Numbered from the stretch's first letter, positions 16,926 to 26,595 are shown. The stretch: 64,000 bases of DNA from Peribacillus asahii (GCF_004006295.1 NZ_CP026095.1:2032001-2096000); one strand, 5' to 3'. A program made the numbers and translations. The notes: generated from the sequence alone by a model not told the origin.

Positions 16926-17693
16926 TTGAAAGAGGCTATAATATTTTTGCATGGAATAGTGGGAAATAAAAATGCGTTTAAGGCGGAAATAGATACATTG
17001 AAGGATGAATATAATTGTATAGCTTACGACTTTTATGATTCTGAAAACCTAGGAGAAGATCATCCTTTTTCTCTGGACTTATTACTTCAACAGCTTTATG
17101 ATCAGTACAAAAAAAATGGAATTCAAAAGGCTCATTTATGCACATTAAGTTTTGGGTGTATAGTTGCTATGGCTTTTAATAAAAAATATCCTGAAATGGT
17201 AATGAGTTTGACTTTTGTAGGCGGATATTTTTGTAATGCTCTCTCAAAATTAAACACAATCCAAATTCAATTGTTAAATGAAAAACCACAATATGATTAT
17301 AAAGCATGGCTGAAACGATATGCAGCCGCTATGAATCCAAACAAAAAGCAAATACAAGAAAACTCAGAGGCTATTTTTGTAAAGAATGCTCTTTTACTTC
17401 ATCCGAATGTTTTTGAAAAAGCCGTTAGGGTACAATTTGAATATGATTCGAGAATGGATTTAATGAATGCAAAAAGTCCGATTTTATGGGTAATGGGCGA
17501 ATATGATGAATTGTATAAAGAAACATTAGCGGACTTAGAACAATATGTCCCGCATGTTGAATATCATGAGCTGCAAAATGCTGGACATGTAGCCCATATT
17601 CACCAGCCTGACCAATTCATGTCTATATTCCAACCTTTTCTAAAAAAAGTGAGCAATCAAAGAAGCTTAGCTTTAGAACTTATAGAGATATAA
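16926..17693 (+). CDS. Alpha/beta hydrolase
   Basis: This soluble 255-residue protein has the alpha/beta-hydrolase fold: FLHGIVGNKNAF (oxyanion loop), nucleophile Ser75 in TLSFGC (where GxSxG is usual, so the first Gly is Thr), acid Asp in MGEYDE and His in NAGHVAH. The start is TTG 16926 behind AAGAGGT. It stands between two cyclic-di-GMP genes with no clear link. Substrate is unknown. Confidence 0.85.
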   Translation: MKEAIIFLHGIVGNKNAFKAEIDTLKDEYNCIAYDFYDSENLGEDHPFSLDLLLQQLYDQYKKNGIQKAHLCTLSFGCIVAMAFNKKYPEMVMSLTFVGGYFCNALSKLNTIQIQLLNEKPQYDYKAWLKRYAAAMNPNKKQIQENSEAIFVKNALLLHPNVFEKAVRVQFEYDSRMDLMNAKSPILWVMGEYDELYKETLADLEQYVPHVEYHELQNAGHVAHIHQPDQFMSIFQPFLKKVSNQRSLALELIEI

Positions 17694-17732
17694 ATAACAA
17701 CAATGTAGTGTCATCTACCTATCTTTAAATTA

Positions 17733-17755
17733 GGCTTTGTTAAGTTAAAGATACG
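17733..17755. repeat. MITE-like repeat, copy A (one end only)
   Basis: GGCTTTGTTAAGTTAAAG matches the left end of the elements at 20599, 41444 and 45317. The opposite end is not visible. Confidence 0.4.
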
Positions 17756-17936
17756 TTTTGGTGAGCTGCTTTTAATACTGTGATTAAAACTGTCTTTTTG
17801 TCTCGTCGTGTAATGATCTTCTTACAGAAGAGAGTTTTTGCTAAAAAATTATCTTGATTTTTAACTATGCTACTCACAATACCCCATGAACTAAACGATA
17901 ATCAACGGTTAAATGTCAGCAGGAGGTAGATCGATA

Positions 17937-20468
17937 GTGTCCATCAAGAAGAAACTTCCATTAATTTTCACCTTGTTGGTATTATGTATTTTAATAGCGA
18001 ATAATGCTTTACATTATTTACGATCTAAACAGCAATTAATAAATTTTAATGAGAAAGAAATAGCATTAATTACTCAGGAAGTATTGTATCAGGTGGAAAG
18101 TGCAAAAGAAGGGTCTTTATTTGTAGAAAATATTCTTGGGAGAGAATTAAGAACGGCTTCTATTGCTATACAAAACTCGTTACCTTCTAAATATGAAGAG
18201 GTCACAAATGAACAGTTAAAAGCTTTGGCTGATGAGTTGATGATTTCACATATTACTTTATTAGCTCAAAAGGAAAACGATATTATCGGTGTAAAATCAT
18301 CTGATTCACATGAAGTTAACATGTCAACAAAAGAGTGGGAATACTGGTATGATGCCTTTCAACAGCTTTTCTCTTTATCACCGGTTACTGTAAAAGAAGG
18401 GGTAGCCCTGCCGAATTACTGGACAGGGCCAACTGAGATTGCTTCTAGCAATCCTAATCATATAGATAAATGGGGCTATTTTTATGATGGCTCTACTAAT
18501 TTTATTATTAACCCCTATTTTCGTGACAATCAAGTATTAGAGTATGAAAAGCGGTTTGGTCCAAGTAATGTTATGGAACGCTTTACGAAGGAACTTGATG
18601 GTGTTGTGGAACTGACCGTTTTTAATCCGGAGAATTTTGGTCAGAAAGACCAAATCATTAATAAAAATGGATACAATTATATTCGAATTGCTGATCAACC
18701 GATTTGGTATGGTACGTATAAATACAGTAACCAACAATTAGATGCAGAGATGATTCAAAAAGCTATAAAGACAGGAGAGACACAGCACTACACTGAAACG
18801 ATAAACGAAAAAAACGTTAGGAAGACGTTTGTTCCTATTAATACCGATGTAGAGGCACCATATGTAATTGGTGTAACATATGACTATGGGTTAATTGAGA
18901 AAGAACTAAACCGTGAATTGTTGAATCATATTTTATTATTGATTCCGTTTATACTTATTGTGTTAATTACAAGTTTTGTGTTCTCTCGCTCGATTACAAA
19001 ACCGATTGGTTATATAGTTGGACAAGTCAACGAGATTGCCCAAGGGAAATTCGGGAAAAATTTGATTTTAAAACGAAAAGATGAGTTAGGGCTTCTTACA
19101 CAAAATGTAAATGCATTATCGGATTTTTTACAAGTCTATGTAGCGGATTTAAAGCAGAGTCAAGAAGTCATTGAGTTTCAAGCGTACCATGATTCTCTTA
19201 CTGGACTGCCTAATAGAAGGTATCTTCAAGAAGAGCTAAATAAGATGATTGCAAATATAAAACAAACAGATGATTCGGTAGCAGTGTTATTTATTGACAT
19301 AGACCGATTTAAAGATATTAATGACTCATTAGGACATGCGCTCGGTGATGAATTAATCAAGCTTGTATCAAATCGACTAAAGAGCTGTCTCTCTAGTACA
19401 AATAGTTTTGTGACCAGACAAGGCGGCGATGAATTTGTTATTTTATTTAAAAACCTTGAATTAGAGAGGGTAAAAGCGGCGGCTGAAACGATTGTCACGG
19501 TCATTAAACAACCTTTTATTATTGAAGGAAATGAAATACATGTAGGTGCGAGTTGTGGTTTAAGTTTATATCCAATGCATACGGAGAATCAAGATACTCT
19601 GATGGTATATGCTGATATAGCGATGTATGAGGCTAAGAAACAAGGGGGCAGCAAATTCGTTGTATATAACGATACAATCAATATAAAAAATAAAGAGAAG
19701 CTGCGTATAGAAACCCGATTGAGAAAGGCTATTAAAGAAGAAAAAATTGAAGTCTATTATCAGCCGAAAATAAATGCTAAGGAAAATATCGTGACTGGAG
19801 TAGAAGCATTGGTAAGGTGGACAGATGAGGAACTTGGATTTGTGTCACCAGATAAGTTTATTCCTGTCGCAGAGAGCACAGGGTTGATTCATTCTTTATG
19901 GGAATTAGTGATGAAGAAAGCTTGTTTCCAGGTAAGCAAGTGGAATGAAGGTCGTTTAGAGCCGTTAAATCTCGCCGTAAACTTTTCACCAAAGCAATTT
20001 CAAGATTCTAATCGACTAATAAAACAGGTTGTAGACATTCTTTCAGAGTCAAAATTGTCACCTGCCTATTTTGAAGTGGAAATTACAGAAAATATTTTAT
20101 TTGATCATTCAACAGAAACTATAGAAGCTTTGGAAAAGTTACGAAACTATGGAGTTTCTGTTTCAGTGGATGATTTTGGAACCGGGTACTCTTCATTCAG
20201 TTATTTAAAAACATTACCCATTGATAACCTTAAGATTGATCGAACATTTATTCAAGATATCCAGGAAGATCATAGCAATTCTGAAATCTCTGAAGCTATT
20301 ATAACGATGGCACGTGGCTTACGGTTACATGTAATAGCAGAAGGGGTTGAGGAAGAGCATCAAAAAGAGTTTTTATTAAAGAATGGATGCTATCATATGC
20401 AAGGCTATTTGTTTAGTAAGCCACTTAGTAAACAGGAGTTGGAAAGATTCCTTCAAGAGAACTATTAA
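17937..20468 (+). CDS. Membrane GGDEF-EAL cyclic-di-GMP protein
   Basis: This 843-residue protein has an N-terminal membrane helix, a large extracellular sensor (about 30-335), a second helix (LLLIPFILIVLITSFVFS), HAMP, then GGDEF (GGDEF near residue 496) and EAL (EALVRW near 623). The EAL catalytic residues are present: NFSPKQF, EITEN, DDFGTGYSS, IDRTFI, AEGVE, QGYLFSKPL. It should be an active phosphodiesterase. GGDEF is intact, but no RxxD site precedes it, so it may bind GTP as a regulator. I choose GTG 17937, nine bases after AGGAGGT, over ATG 17913, which lies before that site. Confidence 0.93.
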   Translation: MSIKKKLPLIFTLLVLCILIANNALHYLRSKQQLINFNEKEIALITQEVLYQVESAKEGSLFVENILGRELRTASIAIQNSLPSKYEEVTNEQLKALADELMISHITLLAQKENDIIGVKSSDSHEVNMSTKEWEYWYDAFQQLFSLSPVTVKEGVALPNYWTGPTEIASSNPNHIDKWGYFYDGSTNFIINPYFRDNQVLEYEKRFGPSNVMERFTKELDGVVELTVFNPENFGQKDQIINKNGYNYIRIADQPIWYGTYKYSNQQLDAEMIQKAIKTGETQHYTETINEKNVRKTFVPINTDVEAPYVIGVTYDYGLIEKELNRELLNHILLLIPFILIVLITSFVFSRSITKPIGYIVGQVNEIAQGKFGKNLILKRKDELGLLTQNVNALSDFLQVYVADLKQSQEVIEFQAYHDSLTGLPNRRYLQEELNKMIANIKQTDDSVAVLFIDIDRFKDINDSLGHALGDELIKLVSNRLKSCLSSTNSFVTRQGGDEFVILFKNLELERVKAAAETIVTVIKQPFIIEGNEIHVGASCGLSLYPMHTENQDTLMVYADIAMYEAKKQGGSKFVVYNDTINIKNKEKLRIETRLRKAIKEEKIEVYYQPKINAKENIVTGVEALVRWTDEELGFVSPDKFIPVAESTGLIHSLWELVMKKACFQVSKWNEGRLEPLNLAVNFSPKQFQDSNRLIKQVVDILSESKLSPAYFEVEITENILFDHSTETIEALEKLRNYGVSVSVDDFGTGYSSFSYLKTLPIDNLKIDRTFIQDIQEDHSNSEISEAIITMARGLRLHVIAEGVEEEHQKEFLLKNGCYHMQGYLFSKPLSKQELERFLQENY

Positions 20469-20598
20469 CTTAATTAATACTAATTAATATAGAAAGAATC
20501 AATGCATACTACCTTTACATTCTTCTTTTAATTATTTATGATTAGCTAATGTTAGTAGATAGCGAGGATATCGATTCCTTGTATATATTTCAAATAAA

Positions 20599-20653
20599 GG
20601 CTATGTTATATGACGCTGTTGATTTCGGATCAACGAGGTTATATAACATAGCC
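20599..20653. repeat. MITE-like repeat, copy B (55 bp)
   Basis: GGCTATGTTATAT and its complement ATATAACATAGCC bound a segment that holds GTTGA / TCAAC. It ends 26 bases before folE. It has the same ends as the 45317 copy. Confidence 0.6.
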
Positions 20654-20679
20654 AGAATAAAAGAGAGGTAATTAAGAAA

Positions 20680-21333
20680 ATGTCTTTTAATGAACAAAAA
20701 TTAATTGCTCAAAAATTCCCGGATATATTTGAGCAAGACGATGCTACTGAAATACATAGAAAAATTGATCAATCTCAACATTTTATGGAAGCTGTTAAAG
20801 GCTTAATTGAGCTCTGCGGCGATAATCCTAATCGTGATGGTCTTATAGAAACTCCATATAGAGTATTAAAAGCATTTTTAGAATATACAGAGGGTTATAG
20901 AGAAGATCCTAAAGCTCATTTGTTAAAGACTTTTGATGTAAATCATCAGGAGTTGGTTTTAGTAAGAGATATTGAATTTTATTCGATGTGTGAACATCAC
21001 TTTGCTCCTTTTTTTGGTGTAGCCCATGTAGGATATATCCCTAATGAAAAAATTACTGGGTTGTCGAAGATTGCTCGTATGGTGGAAGGATATGCGAAGA
21101 GATTTCAGGTTCAAGAACGATTAACAACTGAAATTGCAGAGGCCATTGAAGAAATTTTACAACCTAAAGGCACGATGGTAGTAATTGAAGCCAAGCATAT
21201 GTGTATGTGTGGCAGAGGAATCAAAAAGTCGAATGCTTCGACTGCAACATCATCTGTTCGCGGAATATTTGCTGATAAATCCGAGACACGTGCAGAGTTT
21301 TTATCGATTCTTCAAAGACCTAATGTTTTATAG
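20680..21333 (+). CDS. folE: GTP cyclohydrolase I (FolE)
   Basis: It converts GTP to 7,8-dihydroneopterin triphosphate, the first step of folate and 7-deazapurine pathways. Of 217 residues, the conserved core reads [29 protein letters not shown] (zinc Cys and catalytic His), [20 protein letters not shown] and [12 protein letters not shown] (second zinc Cys). The last motif has CGRG where housekeeping FolE has TMRG, so this may be a specialised paralogue. The ribosome binding site is GAGAGG. A terminator separates it from the next gene. Confidence 0.93.
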   Translation: MSFNEQKLIAQKFPDIFEQDDATEIHRKIDQSQHFMEAVKGLIELCGDNPNRDGLIETPYRVLKAFLEYTEGYREDPKAHLLKTFDVNHQELVLVRDIEFYSMCEHHFAPFFGVAHVGYIPNEKITGLSKIARMVEGYAKRFQVQERLTTEIAEAIEEILQPKGTMVVIEAKHMCMCGRGIKKSNASTATSSVRGIFADKSETRAEFLSILQRPNVL

Positions 21334-21340
21334 GAACAGA

Positions 21341-21377
21341 AAAGGCGTAACCTAAATTAAATTGGGGTACGCCTTTC
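21341..21377 (+). terminator. Terminator of folE
   Basis: The stem AAAGGCGTAACC / GGGTACGCCTTT is followed by CTATT. The T run is weak, so readthrough into the next gene is possible. Confidence 0.65.
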
Positions 21378-21403
21378 TATTAGTAAAAGAGGGGAGTAGT
21401 TTC

Positions 21404-21952
21404 ATGCGAACGTTACTAATTGATATGGATTCTGTCATATGTGACTTAATGTCAGAGTGGCATCATCGATATAATAAAGACTATGGTGATAATTTAACGG
21501 TTGATCGGTTAAAGTGCTGGAATTCTGAGAAATATGTAAAGCCTGAATGTGGAATGAAAATATATGATTATTTGAAAGAATCAGGTTTATTTAGTCATTT
21601 AAAGCCGCTTCCGCATGCAGTAGAAGTTTTAAAAAGATTATACAAGGATTATGAAATTTTAATCGTAACGAGCAGTGTTTCGAGTGCCTTTGCCGAGAAG
21701 GAAATATGGGTGGAAAAACATCTTCCTTTTATAGGAAAGCATAACATGATTTTTACTCATCGAAAAAACATGATTGTTGGTGACCTGCTATTTGATGATG
21801 CCCCACATAATTTAAAGGAATTTTCTGCTACTGGAAGGCTTGCTGTTGCTATGGATTATCCTTACAACAGAGATGTTGAAGTTCCGAGAATTGGAAATTG
21901 GTTAGAGTTTGAAAGGTTCTTACAAACAGAAGCTTGGGTGGAGATTTCATGA
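21404..21952 (+). CDS. 5'(3')-deoxyribonucleotidase-like HAD protein (NT5C type)
   Basis: This HAD-superfamily protein of 182 residues belongs to the NT5C group that dephosphorylates deoxynucleotides. DMDSVICDL gives nucleophile Asp7 and acid/base Asp9; ILIVTSSVSS is motif II; HRKNMIVGDLLFDDAPHN holds motif III/IV. ATG 21404 follows GAGGGGAG. It overlaps the downstream flavoprotein by ATGA, so they are cotranslated. Placement behind folE suggests nucleotide or pterin metabolism. The exact substrate is unknown. Confidence 0.8.
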   Translation: MRTLLIDMDSVICDLMSEWHHRYNKDYGDNLTVDRLKCWNSEKYVKPECGMKIYDYLKESGLFSHLKPLPHAVEVLKRLYKDYEILIVTSSVSSAFAEKEIWVEKHLPFIGKHNMIFTHRKNMIVGDLLFDDAPHNLKEFSATGRLAVAMDYPYNRDVEVPRIGNWLEFERFLQTEAWVEIS

Positions 21953-22887
21953 AGCATATTGATGTCATCATTATTGGTGGAGGGCCAGCAGGAATGTCAG
22001 CAGCAATATGGTGTAAGAGGCTGGGGATGGATCATCTTCTTCTTGAAAAAGAAGAGAAGTTAGGGGGACAATTAACCAAAATTCATAATGAAATTATAGA
22101 TTATCCAGGCTTATATGCTAAAAACGGAAAGGAAATGCAACAGGAATTTGCCGCTTATTTTCATAATGCAGGATGTTTATATAGATTACATACAAAGATT
22201 TTATCCATCGATGTTTCATCAAAAACTCTTAAAATTCAACAGGGGAATAAGATAGAAGAACTTCACTTTCATTATTTAGTTTTAGCAATGGGGTCAGGAC
22301 CAAAATTGCTGGAAGTTCCGGGAGAAAGGGAGATGATTGCTAGAGGAGAAGTTTACTCTGCGACAGCAGATAGATATCGATTTAAAAATAAAATCGTAGC
22401 CGTTGTAGGGGGAGGAGATCGGGCTTTAGAGGGGGCTATTCTTTTAGCGGATGCCGATGCTACAGTGTACTTGATTCATCGATCTGAAAACTTCAAGGCA
22501 AGAAGTCAATATATGGATATTTTAACTAAGGAAAAGAATATAAAAGTGATTACAAATACTCAAGTGACGGCTATTCATGGAAAAAAGTGTGTAACTTCAA
22601 TCGATTTGCTTAATAACAAAGGAGAAGACTCTACATTAGAGGTAGATGCTGTTCTCCTAAGGATAGGAAGTAAATCAAACAGTGAGCTTGTGAAAGGTCT
22701 TGTTAAAGTAGCGGAAGATGGATTGGTTGTGACCGACCGTATAGGTCAAACAAGCAACAGTGCTATTTATGCTATTGGAGATATTTGTACAAATCCTTTA
22801 TTTTCGAGTATAGCTTCATCAAGTGGACAGGCAGCAATCGTTGCTAAGTATTTATCGTTATTATTAACAAAGAAACATTTGGATTAA
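21949..22887 (+). CDS. Thioredoxin-reductase-like flavoprotein lacking the redox CxxC
   Basis: A two-domain FAD/NAD(P) protein of 312 residues with IIIGGGPAGMSAA (FAD), VAVVGGGDRALEGA (NAD(P)) and IYAIGDIC (FAD ribose). Where thioredoxin reductase has C-A-x-C, it reads YSATAD, so both redox cysteines are absent and it cannot reduce thioredoxin in the classical way. It resembles ferredoxin-reductase-like or other cysteine-less members of the family. It starts at ATG 21949 inside the stop of the nucleotidase gene, a tight translational link. The electron acceptor is unknown. Confidence 0.85.
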   Translation: MKHIDVIIIGGGPAGMSAAIWCKRLGMDHLLLEKEEKLGGQLTKIHNEIIDYPGLYAKNGKEMQQEFAAYFHNAGCLYRLHTKILSIDVSSKTLKIQQGNKIEELHFHYLVLAMGSGPKLLEVPGEREMIARGEVYSATADRYRFKNKIVAVVGGGDRALEGAILLADADATVYLIHRSENFKARSQYMDILTKEKNIKVITNTQVTAIHGKKCVTSIDLLNNKGEDSTLEVDAVLLRIGSKSNSELVKGLVKVAEDGLVVTDRIGQTSNSAIYAIGDICTNPLFSSIASSSGQAAIVAKYLSLLLTKKHLD

Positions 22888-23008
22888 TTCGCGTTCAGTG
22901 GGGATACAAGGCAATTGTAACGGAATATTTAGTTATTATATTCGATAGATTAATTGTATGTAAGAAAAGGTTTGCAGGAAAAGACTGAAGAAGGCAGGAG
23001 TTTAACAG

Positions 23009-23356
23009 ATGATTAAATCGTTCATTAAAATTGAAGGGTTAGTTGTACTTCTAGCATCTATTTACCTATATTATTCCAATCATTTTAGTTGGTTGTTATT
23101 TCTTATTCTTCTCCTTGTTCCCGATATTTCTATGGTAGGTTATTTTGTCAATAAGAAAGTAGGGGCAAATATATATAATGTATTTCATTCATATTCTATC
23201 CCTATTGTTCTATACGTCATTGGAATGATGGTGAGCGTTCAAACTTTAGTTATGGTCAGTTTAATCTGGATTGCCCATATTGGAATGGACCGACTACTAG
23301 GTTATGGATTAAAATATGACAGCGACTTTAAAGATACACATATTCAGCGAATATAA
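23009..23356 (+). CDS. DUF4260 membrane protein
   Basis: This 115-residue protein has four predicted membrane helices and ends DRLLGYGLKYDSDFKDTH, the hallmark of DUF4260. The ribosome binding site GAAGGCAGGAG is good. It has its own terminator at 23394. Function is unknown. Confidence 0.85.
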   Translation: MIKSFIKIEGLVVLLASIYLYYSNHFSWLLFLILLLVPDISMVGYFVNKKVGANIYNVFHSYSIPIVLYVIGMMVSVQTLVMVSLIWIAHIGMDRLLGYGLKYDSDFKDTHIQRI

Positions 23357-23393
23357 GAAAGGTTCACGATGAATAAGTTTGTTTCTAGATTCA

Positions 23394-23430
23394 AACCTTA
23401 GCTCTGTATTTTATGGAGCTGAGGTTATTT
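23394..23430 (+). terminator. Terminator
   Basis: The stem AACCTTAGCTC / GAGCTGAGGTT (one mismatch) is followed by ATTTTAT. Confidence 0.75.
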
Positions 23431-23483
23431 TATTTGTTCAGATTTTAATTATTTAAAAGTCTCTTCATACAAAATAAATAAAG

Positions 23484-23609
23484 ATGTTTTTAGAAAAATA
23501 TCTTTGTAGTGAACGAATAGATGATTTTAAACGTCATAACAATGAAATGTTGGATGAACAAATTTAAAGATATTACAAAACAGGATGGGAAATGATTGAA
23601 GGTTTATAA
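23484..23609 (+). pseudogene. Short degenerate gene with in-frame TAA, duplicated at 24.8 kb
   Basis: From ATG 23484 it reads MFLEKYLCSERIDDFKRHNN, then EMLDEQI, TAA (23565-23567) and RYYKTGWEMIEGL to TAA 23607. A diverged copy of the middle (EKYLC, ERMDSAKRH, with a frameshift) lies at about 24762-24820. Both sit upstream of membrane-protein genes. The family is not recognised. Confidence 0.35.
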
Positions 23610-23642
23610 GGAGTTATATTTATAAATTAGGGGATGAAATAA

Positions 23643-24671
23643 TTGGAAGTAATCAGGAGGAATAAGAAAACAGATACAAGCAGTCGTTTAATGAAAAGAG
23701 CGTTTATGAGTATGGTGTTACTTATTGGGCTTATAGTAACTATATTGATTGGGTCTTATACCTATGAGCTCATTGCTGCGAAAAGGGAAGCAAAGAATTA
23801 CCCGCCTCTTGGACAATTAGTAGATGCTGATGGCTATAATCTGCACATTCTTCAGCAAGGAAGTGGTTCTCCAACTATTCTTTTTGAGGGAGGGAGCGGG
23901 GCACCAAGCACATATTGGAAGGAAATTGCTTCGAGTTTACCTCCTAATGTTACCGTAGTTACTTATGATCGTGCTGGTTACAATTGGAGTGATAAACATG
24001 TGACCAAACGGACAGGGGAAAACATTGTAACGGAATTGCATACTGCACTTCAAAACAGTGACATAAATGGTCCGTATATTTTAGTTGGTCATTCTATTGG
24101 TGGAATGTACACGAGGTTATTCGCTGAAAAATACGAAGCAGAAGTAGTAGGAATGCTTTTATTGGATGCCAGGAGTGAGCACTTTTCTGATAGAACAAAT
24201 AAAATTTTAGAAAATGCCGGTGTTGATCCTCAACAATTTGGGTCTCCCCCAACTAATCTGCTGAAATTTCTGAAAGCTTCTGGGTTATTGCGTATTTTTA
24301 AAGAACCTTTATTAGGTGATTATTATGAAACGGAAAGGGAATTAAATGAAGCTATTAATGTGACTCTAACTTCTAAATATTATGAGGCAATACAGGATGA
24401 AACGTTGGAGGAACAAGGCCTAGAGCAAGCTCTGAAAAAAACAAGTATGGGTAATATTCCGCTAACGGTTATTTCAAAGGGGAAGGATGCGGATTTAACT
24501 GTATTTGGTTTATCAAAAGAAGAAGGGAATTTATTTGAGGAAATATGGTATGACGAACAAAAAAAGCTCTCTAATTTATCGACTGATAGTAAATTCTTAA
24601 TTGCCAAGAACAGCGGACATGAAATTGCTAAAGATGAACTGGAATTAGTGGTCCATGAAATAAAAGATTAA
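23643..24671 (+). CDS. Membrane-anchored alpha/beta hydrolase
   Basis: This 342-residue protein has an N-terminal membrane helix (MVLLIGLIVTILIGSYTY, about residues 24-42), so the catalytic domain is outside the membrane. The fold shows FEGGSGAPSTYW (oxyanion), YDRAGYNWSD, nucleophile Ser in GHSIGGMY, and catalytic His in NSGHEIAKDE. The start is TTG 23643 behind GGGGATG. Substrate is unknown; lipid or ester hydrolysis is typical. Confidence 0.85.
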   Translation: MEVIRRNKKTDTSSRLMKRAFMSMVLLIGLIVTILIGSYTYELIAAKREAKNYPPLGQLVDADGYNLHILQQGSGSPTILFEGGSGAPSTYWKEIASSLPPNVTVVTYDRAGYNWSDKHVTKRTGENIVTELHTALQNSDINGPYILVGHSIGGMYTRLFAEKYEAEVVGMLLLDARSEHFSDRTNKILENAGVDPQQFGSPPTNLLKFLKASGLLRIFKEPLLGDYYETERELNEAINVTLTSKYYEAIQDETLEEQGLEQALKKTSMGNIPLTVISKGKDADLTVFGLSKEEGNLFEEIWYDEQKKLSNLSTDSKFLIAKNSGHEIAKDELELVVHEIKD

Positions 24672-24847
24672 TAAAACGAGTCGATGATTAGATTATTGTT
24701 AAGTCACAAAGAAAGCTATATTTTTTATACATTTAATTAGTGAAACATAGATCAATACAGAAAAATATTTATGCCAAAATAAATGAACGAATGGATAGTG
24801 CTAAACGTCATAGGAATAGAGCATAAAGTTAGAGGGGGAATTAAATT

Positions 24848-25663
24848 GTGAAAAACCGGAGATTTTGGAAAACGTTTTTGGCCTTTTTATGTATAGGTCT
24901 TATAGGAATCGGGTTTTTAGTACCCGCTATGATTCCGTTATTGGAGGAACAGTTACAATCCCTTCCGAATGTACCTGACCTTCCTTTTAAAGTGCTTGTT
25001 ATTAGTTCCTTGATTAATCCACTGATTCTTTTAATTATTGCCATTATAGTTGGCCAGCTGACGGCTCCAAAATTAAAGCTGGACTCATATTTATATCACC
25101 ATATGCAAGGGAATAAAGGCATATGGAAGACGTTTACATCGAATCTTCCTATTGGAATTATTCTAGGGGTTATTGTATCTGCTATTTTCTTTATCTTTGA
25201 ACTGATATTTCAACCATATCTACCGGAAACTTTAAAAATGAGTGTGGATTCAAGGAATCTTGTAAATACGTTAAATGGAATATTCTACGGTGGAATAGTC
25301 GAGGAACTATTACTCCGATGGGGATTCATGTCTTTGCTTATTTGGATTATGTGGAAAGTTTTTCAACGGTCAAAATCAGCCCCTTCTCCAGCAATATTTT
25401 GGATTAGTATTATCATCAGTTCCACCTTATTTGCATTAGGCCACTTAGGCGTTAATATGTTAGCTGCTCCATTAACACCGCTTATTTTAACTCGAATGCT
25501 GTTTCTTAATGGAATTGGCGGAATTGTATTTGGTTGGTTATATTGGAAAAAAGGTCTCGAGATTGCAATGGTTTCACATGTTGCCTTACACATTACTACA
25601 ACAATTATAACGAATATTTGGTTTTTTTATGATGATTTAACTAGTTCCTGCTATCTTAAATAA
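24848..25663 (+). CDS. CPBP-family intramembrane metalloprotease-like protein
   Basis: This 271-residue protein has about eight hydrophobic helices. The CPBP (CaaX/Abi) motifs are present: GGIVEELLLRWGFM (EExxxR-type), FALGHLGVN (FxxxH) and MVSHVALHI (third motif). Such proteins cleave within membranes or serve bacteriocin immunity. GTG 24848 follows AGAGGGGG. It is paired with a second, more diverged CPBP protein 90 bases downstream. Confidence 0.85.
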   Translation: MKNRRFWKTFLAFLCIGLIGIGFLVPAMIPLLEEQLQSLPNVPDLPFKVLVISSLINPLILLIIAIIVGQLTAPKLKLDSYLYHHMQGNKGIWKTFTSNLPIGIILGVIVSAIFFIFELIFQPYLPETLKMSVDSRNLVNTLNGIFYGGIVEELLLRWGFMSLLIWIMWKVFQRSKSAPSPAIFWISIIISSTLFALGHLGVNMLAAPLTPLILTRMLFLNGIGGIVFGWLYWKKGLEIAMVSHVALHITTTIITNIWFFYDDLTSSCYLK

Positions 25664-25752
25664 ATAATGAAGAATTAGCCTAAATTGGTTAATCCTTTAT
25701 ACCTATTTTGAAGTACGTACGATGTTTAAACCTATATAAATGAGGTGGATTT

Positions 25753-26520
25753 GTGGACAATATCGATTTACAAAAAAATGGTCTTCATTTGACACGACCA
25801 ACAGATTCGAATTGGAATTATCGAGTTTTCTTTTCATTGATAATGCGTACGTTATTATTTATTGTATTTGGGGCTGTTTTTGTCGGTCTATTCTCCGTAT
25901 TAGGAAGTGAAACACCTTTAAAAGCTGGAGAGAAGTGGTGGCCGTTCCAAGCGATATTAGCAAACATCGCAACGTATTTTATTTTAAGGTCCTTTTTAAG
26001 AAAAGAAGGAATTCCATATAAGAGTATGTTCAATTATCAAAAGGATAGTCAACGAAAATATGCTGCAGAAACATTATGGTTAGTGTTAGTAGGATTTGTT
26101 TTGGGAGGTGTATCATTATATGTAGCTGCCTATCTGTTATTTGGCACATTTAGTCTACCTACGACGATGTTTCAAGAAATCCCTGTATGGGCACTAGTCC
26201 TTGCATTAATTCTATTCCCTTTAACAAATGGTCTTGTTGAAACACCTACTTATATTGGATATGCGCTTCCTCGCCTCTATGCCATTACAGGAAAACAGTG
26301 GCTAGCCATTATTCTAGCTGGTTTGGCACTTGCCTTTCAACATGTTGCCTTGCCTTTAGTATTTGATATACCTTATATGTTATGGAGATTTTTATCATTC
26401 ATTCCACTTGCCTTTGCATTAGGATTTATATATACGAGAACAAAGAGACTCATTCCTATTATGTTGGCACATTACTTAATGGATTTGCAATTAGTCATCC
26501 AACTAGCCTTTATGATGTAG
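25753..26520 (+). CDS. Diverged CPBP-like membrane protein
   Basis: This 255-residue polytopic protein has the CPBP layout but a degenerate first motif (GLVETPTYIGYALP, lacking the usual EE pair) with LAFQHVALP and LAHYLMDLQ kept. It may be a non-catalytic partner or have altered chemistry. GTG 25753 follows GAGGTGG. It ends just before a strong terminator. Confidence 0.75.
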   Translation: MDNIDLQKNGLHLTRPTDSNWNYRVFFSLIMRTLLFIVFGAVFVGLFSVLGSETPLKAGEKWWPFQAILANIATYFILRSFLRKEGIPYKSMFNYQKDSQRKYAAETLWLVLVGFVLGGVSLYVAAYLLFGTFSLPTTMFQEIPVWALVLALILFPLTNGLVETPTYIGYALPRLYAITGKQWLAIILAGLALAFQHVALPLVFDIPYMLWRFLSFIPLAFALGFIYTRTKRLIPIMLAHYLMDLQLVIQLAFMM

Positions 26521-26542
26521 ATTAGCAACATCTAAAATAAGT

Positions 26543-26581
26543 GTATCCATTTTAAGAGTAGAAAAAAATGGATACTTTTTT
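26543..26581 (+). terminator. Strong intrinsic terminator
   Basis: The stem GTATCCATTTT / AAAATGGATAC is followed by seven T residues. Confidence 0.9.
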
Positions 26582-26595
26582 TAAAAATATGTAGC

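Noticed and set aside
20599..20653. Riboswitch before folE
   Set aside because: The hairpin has the same ends as the dispersed MITE-like repeats, so a transposable origin is the simpler explanation.
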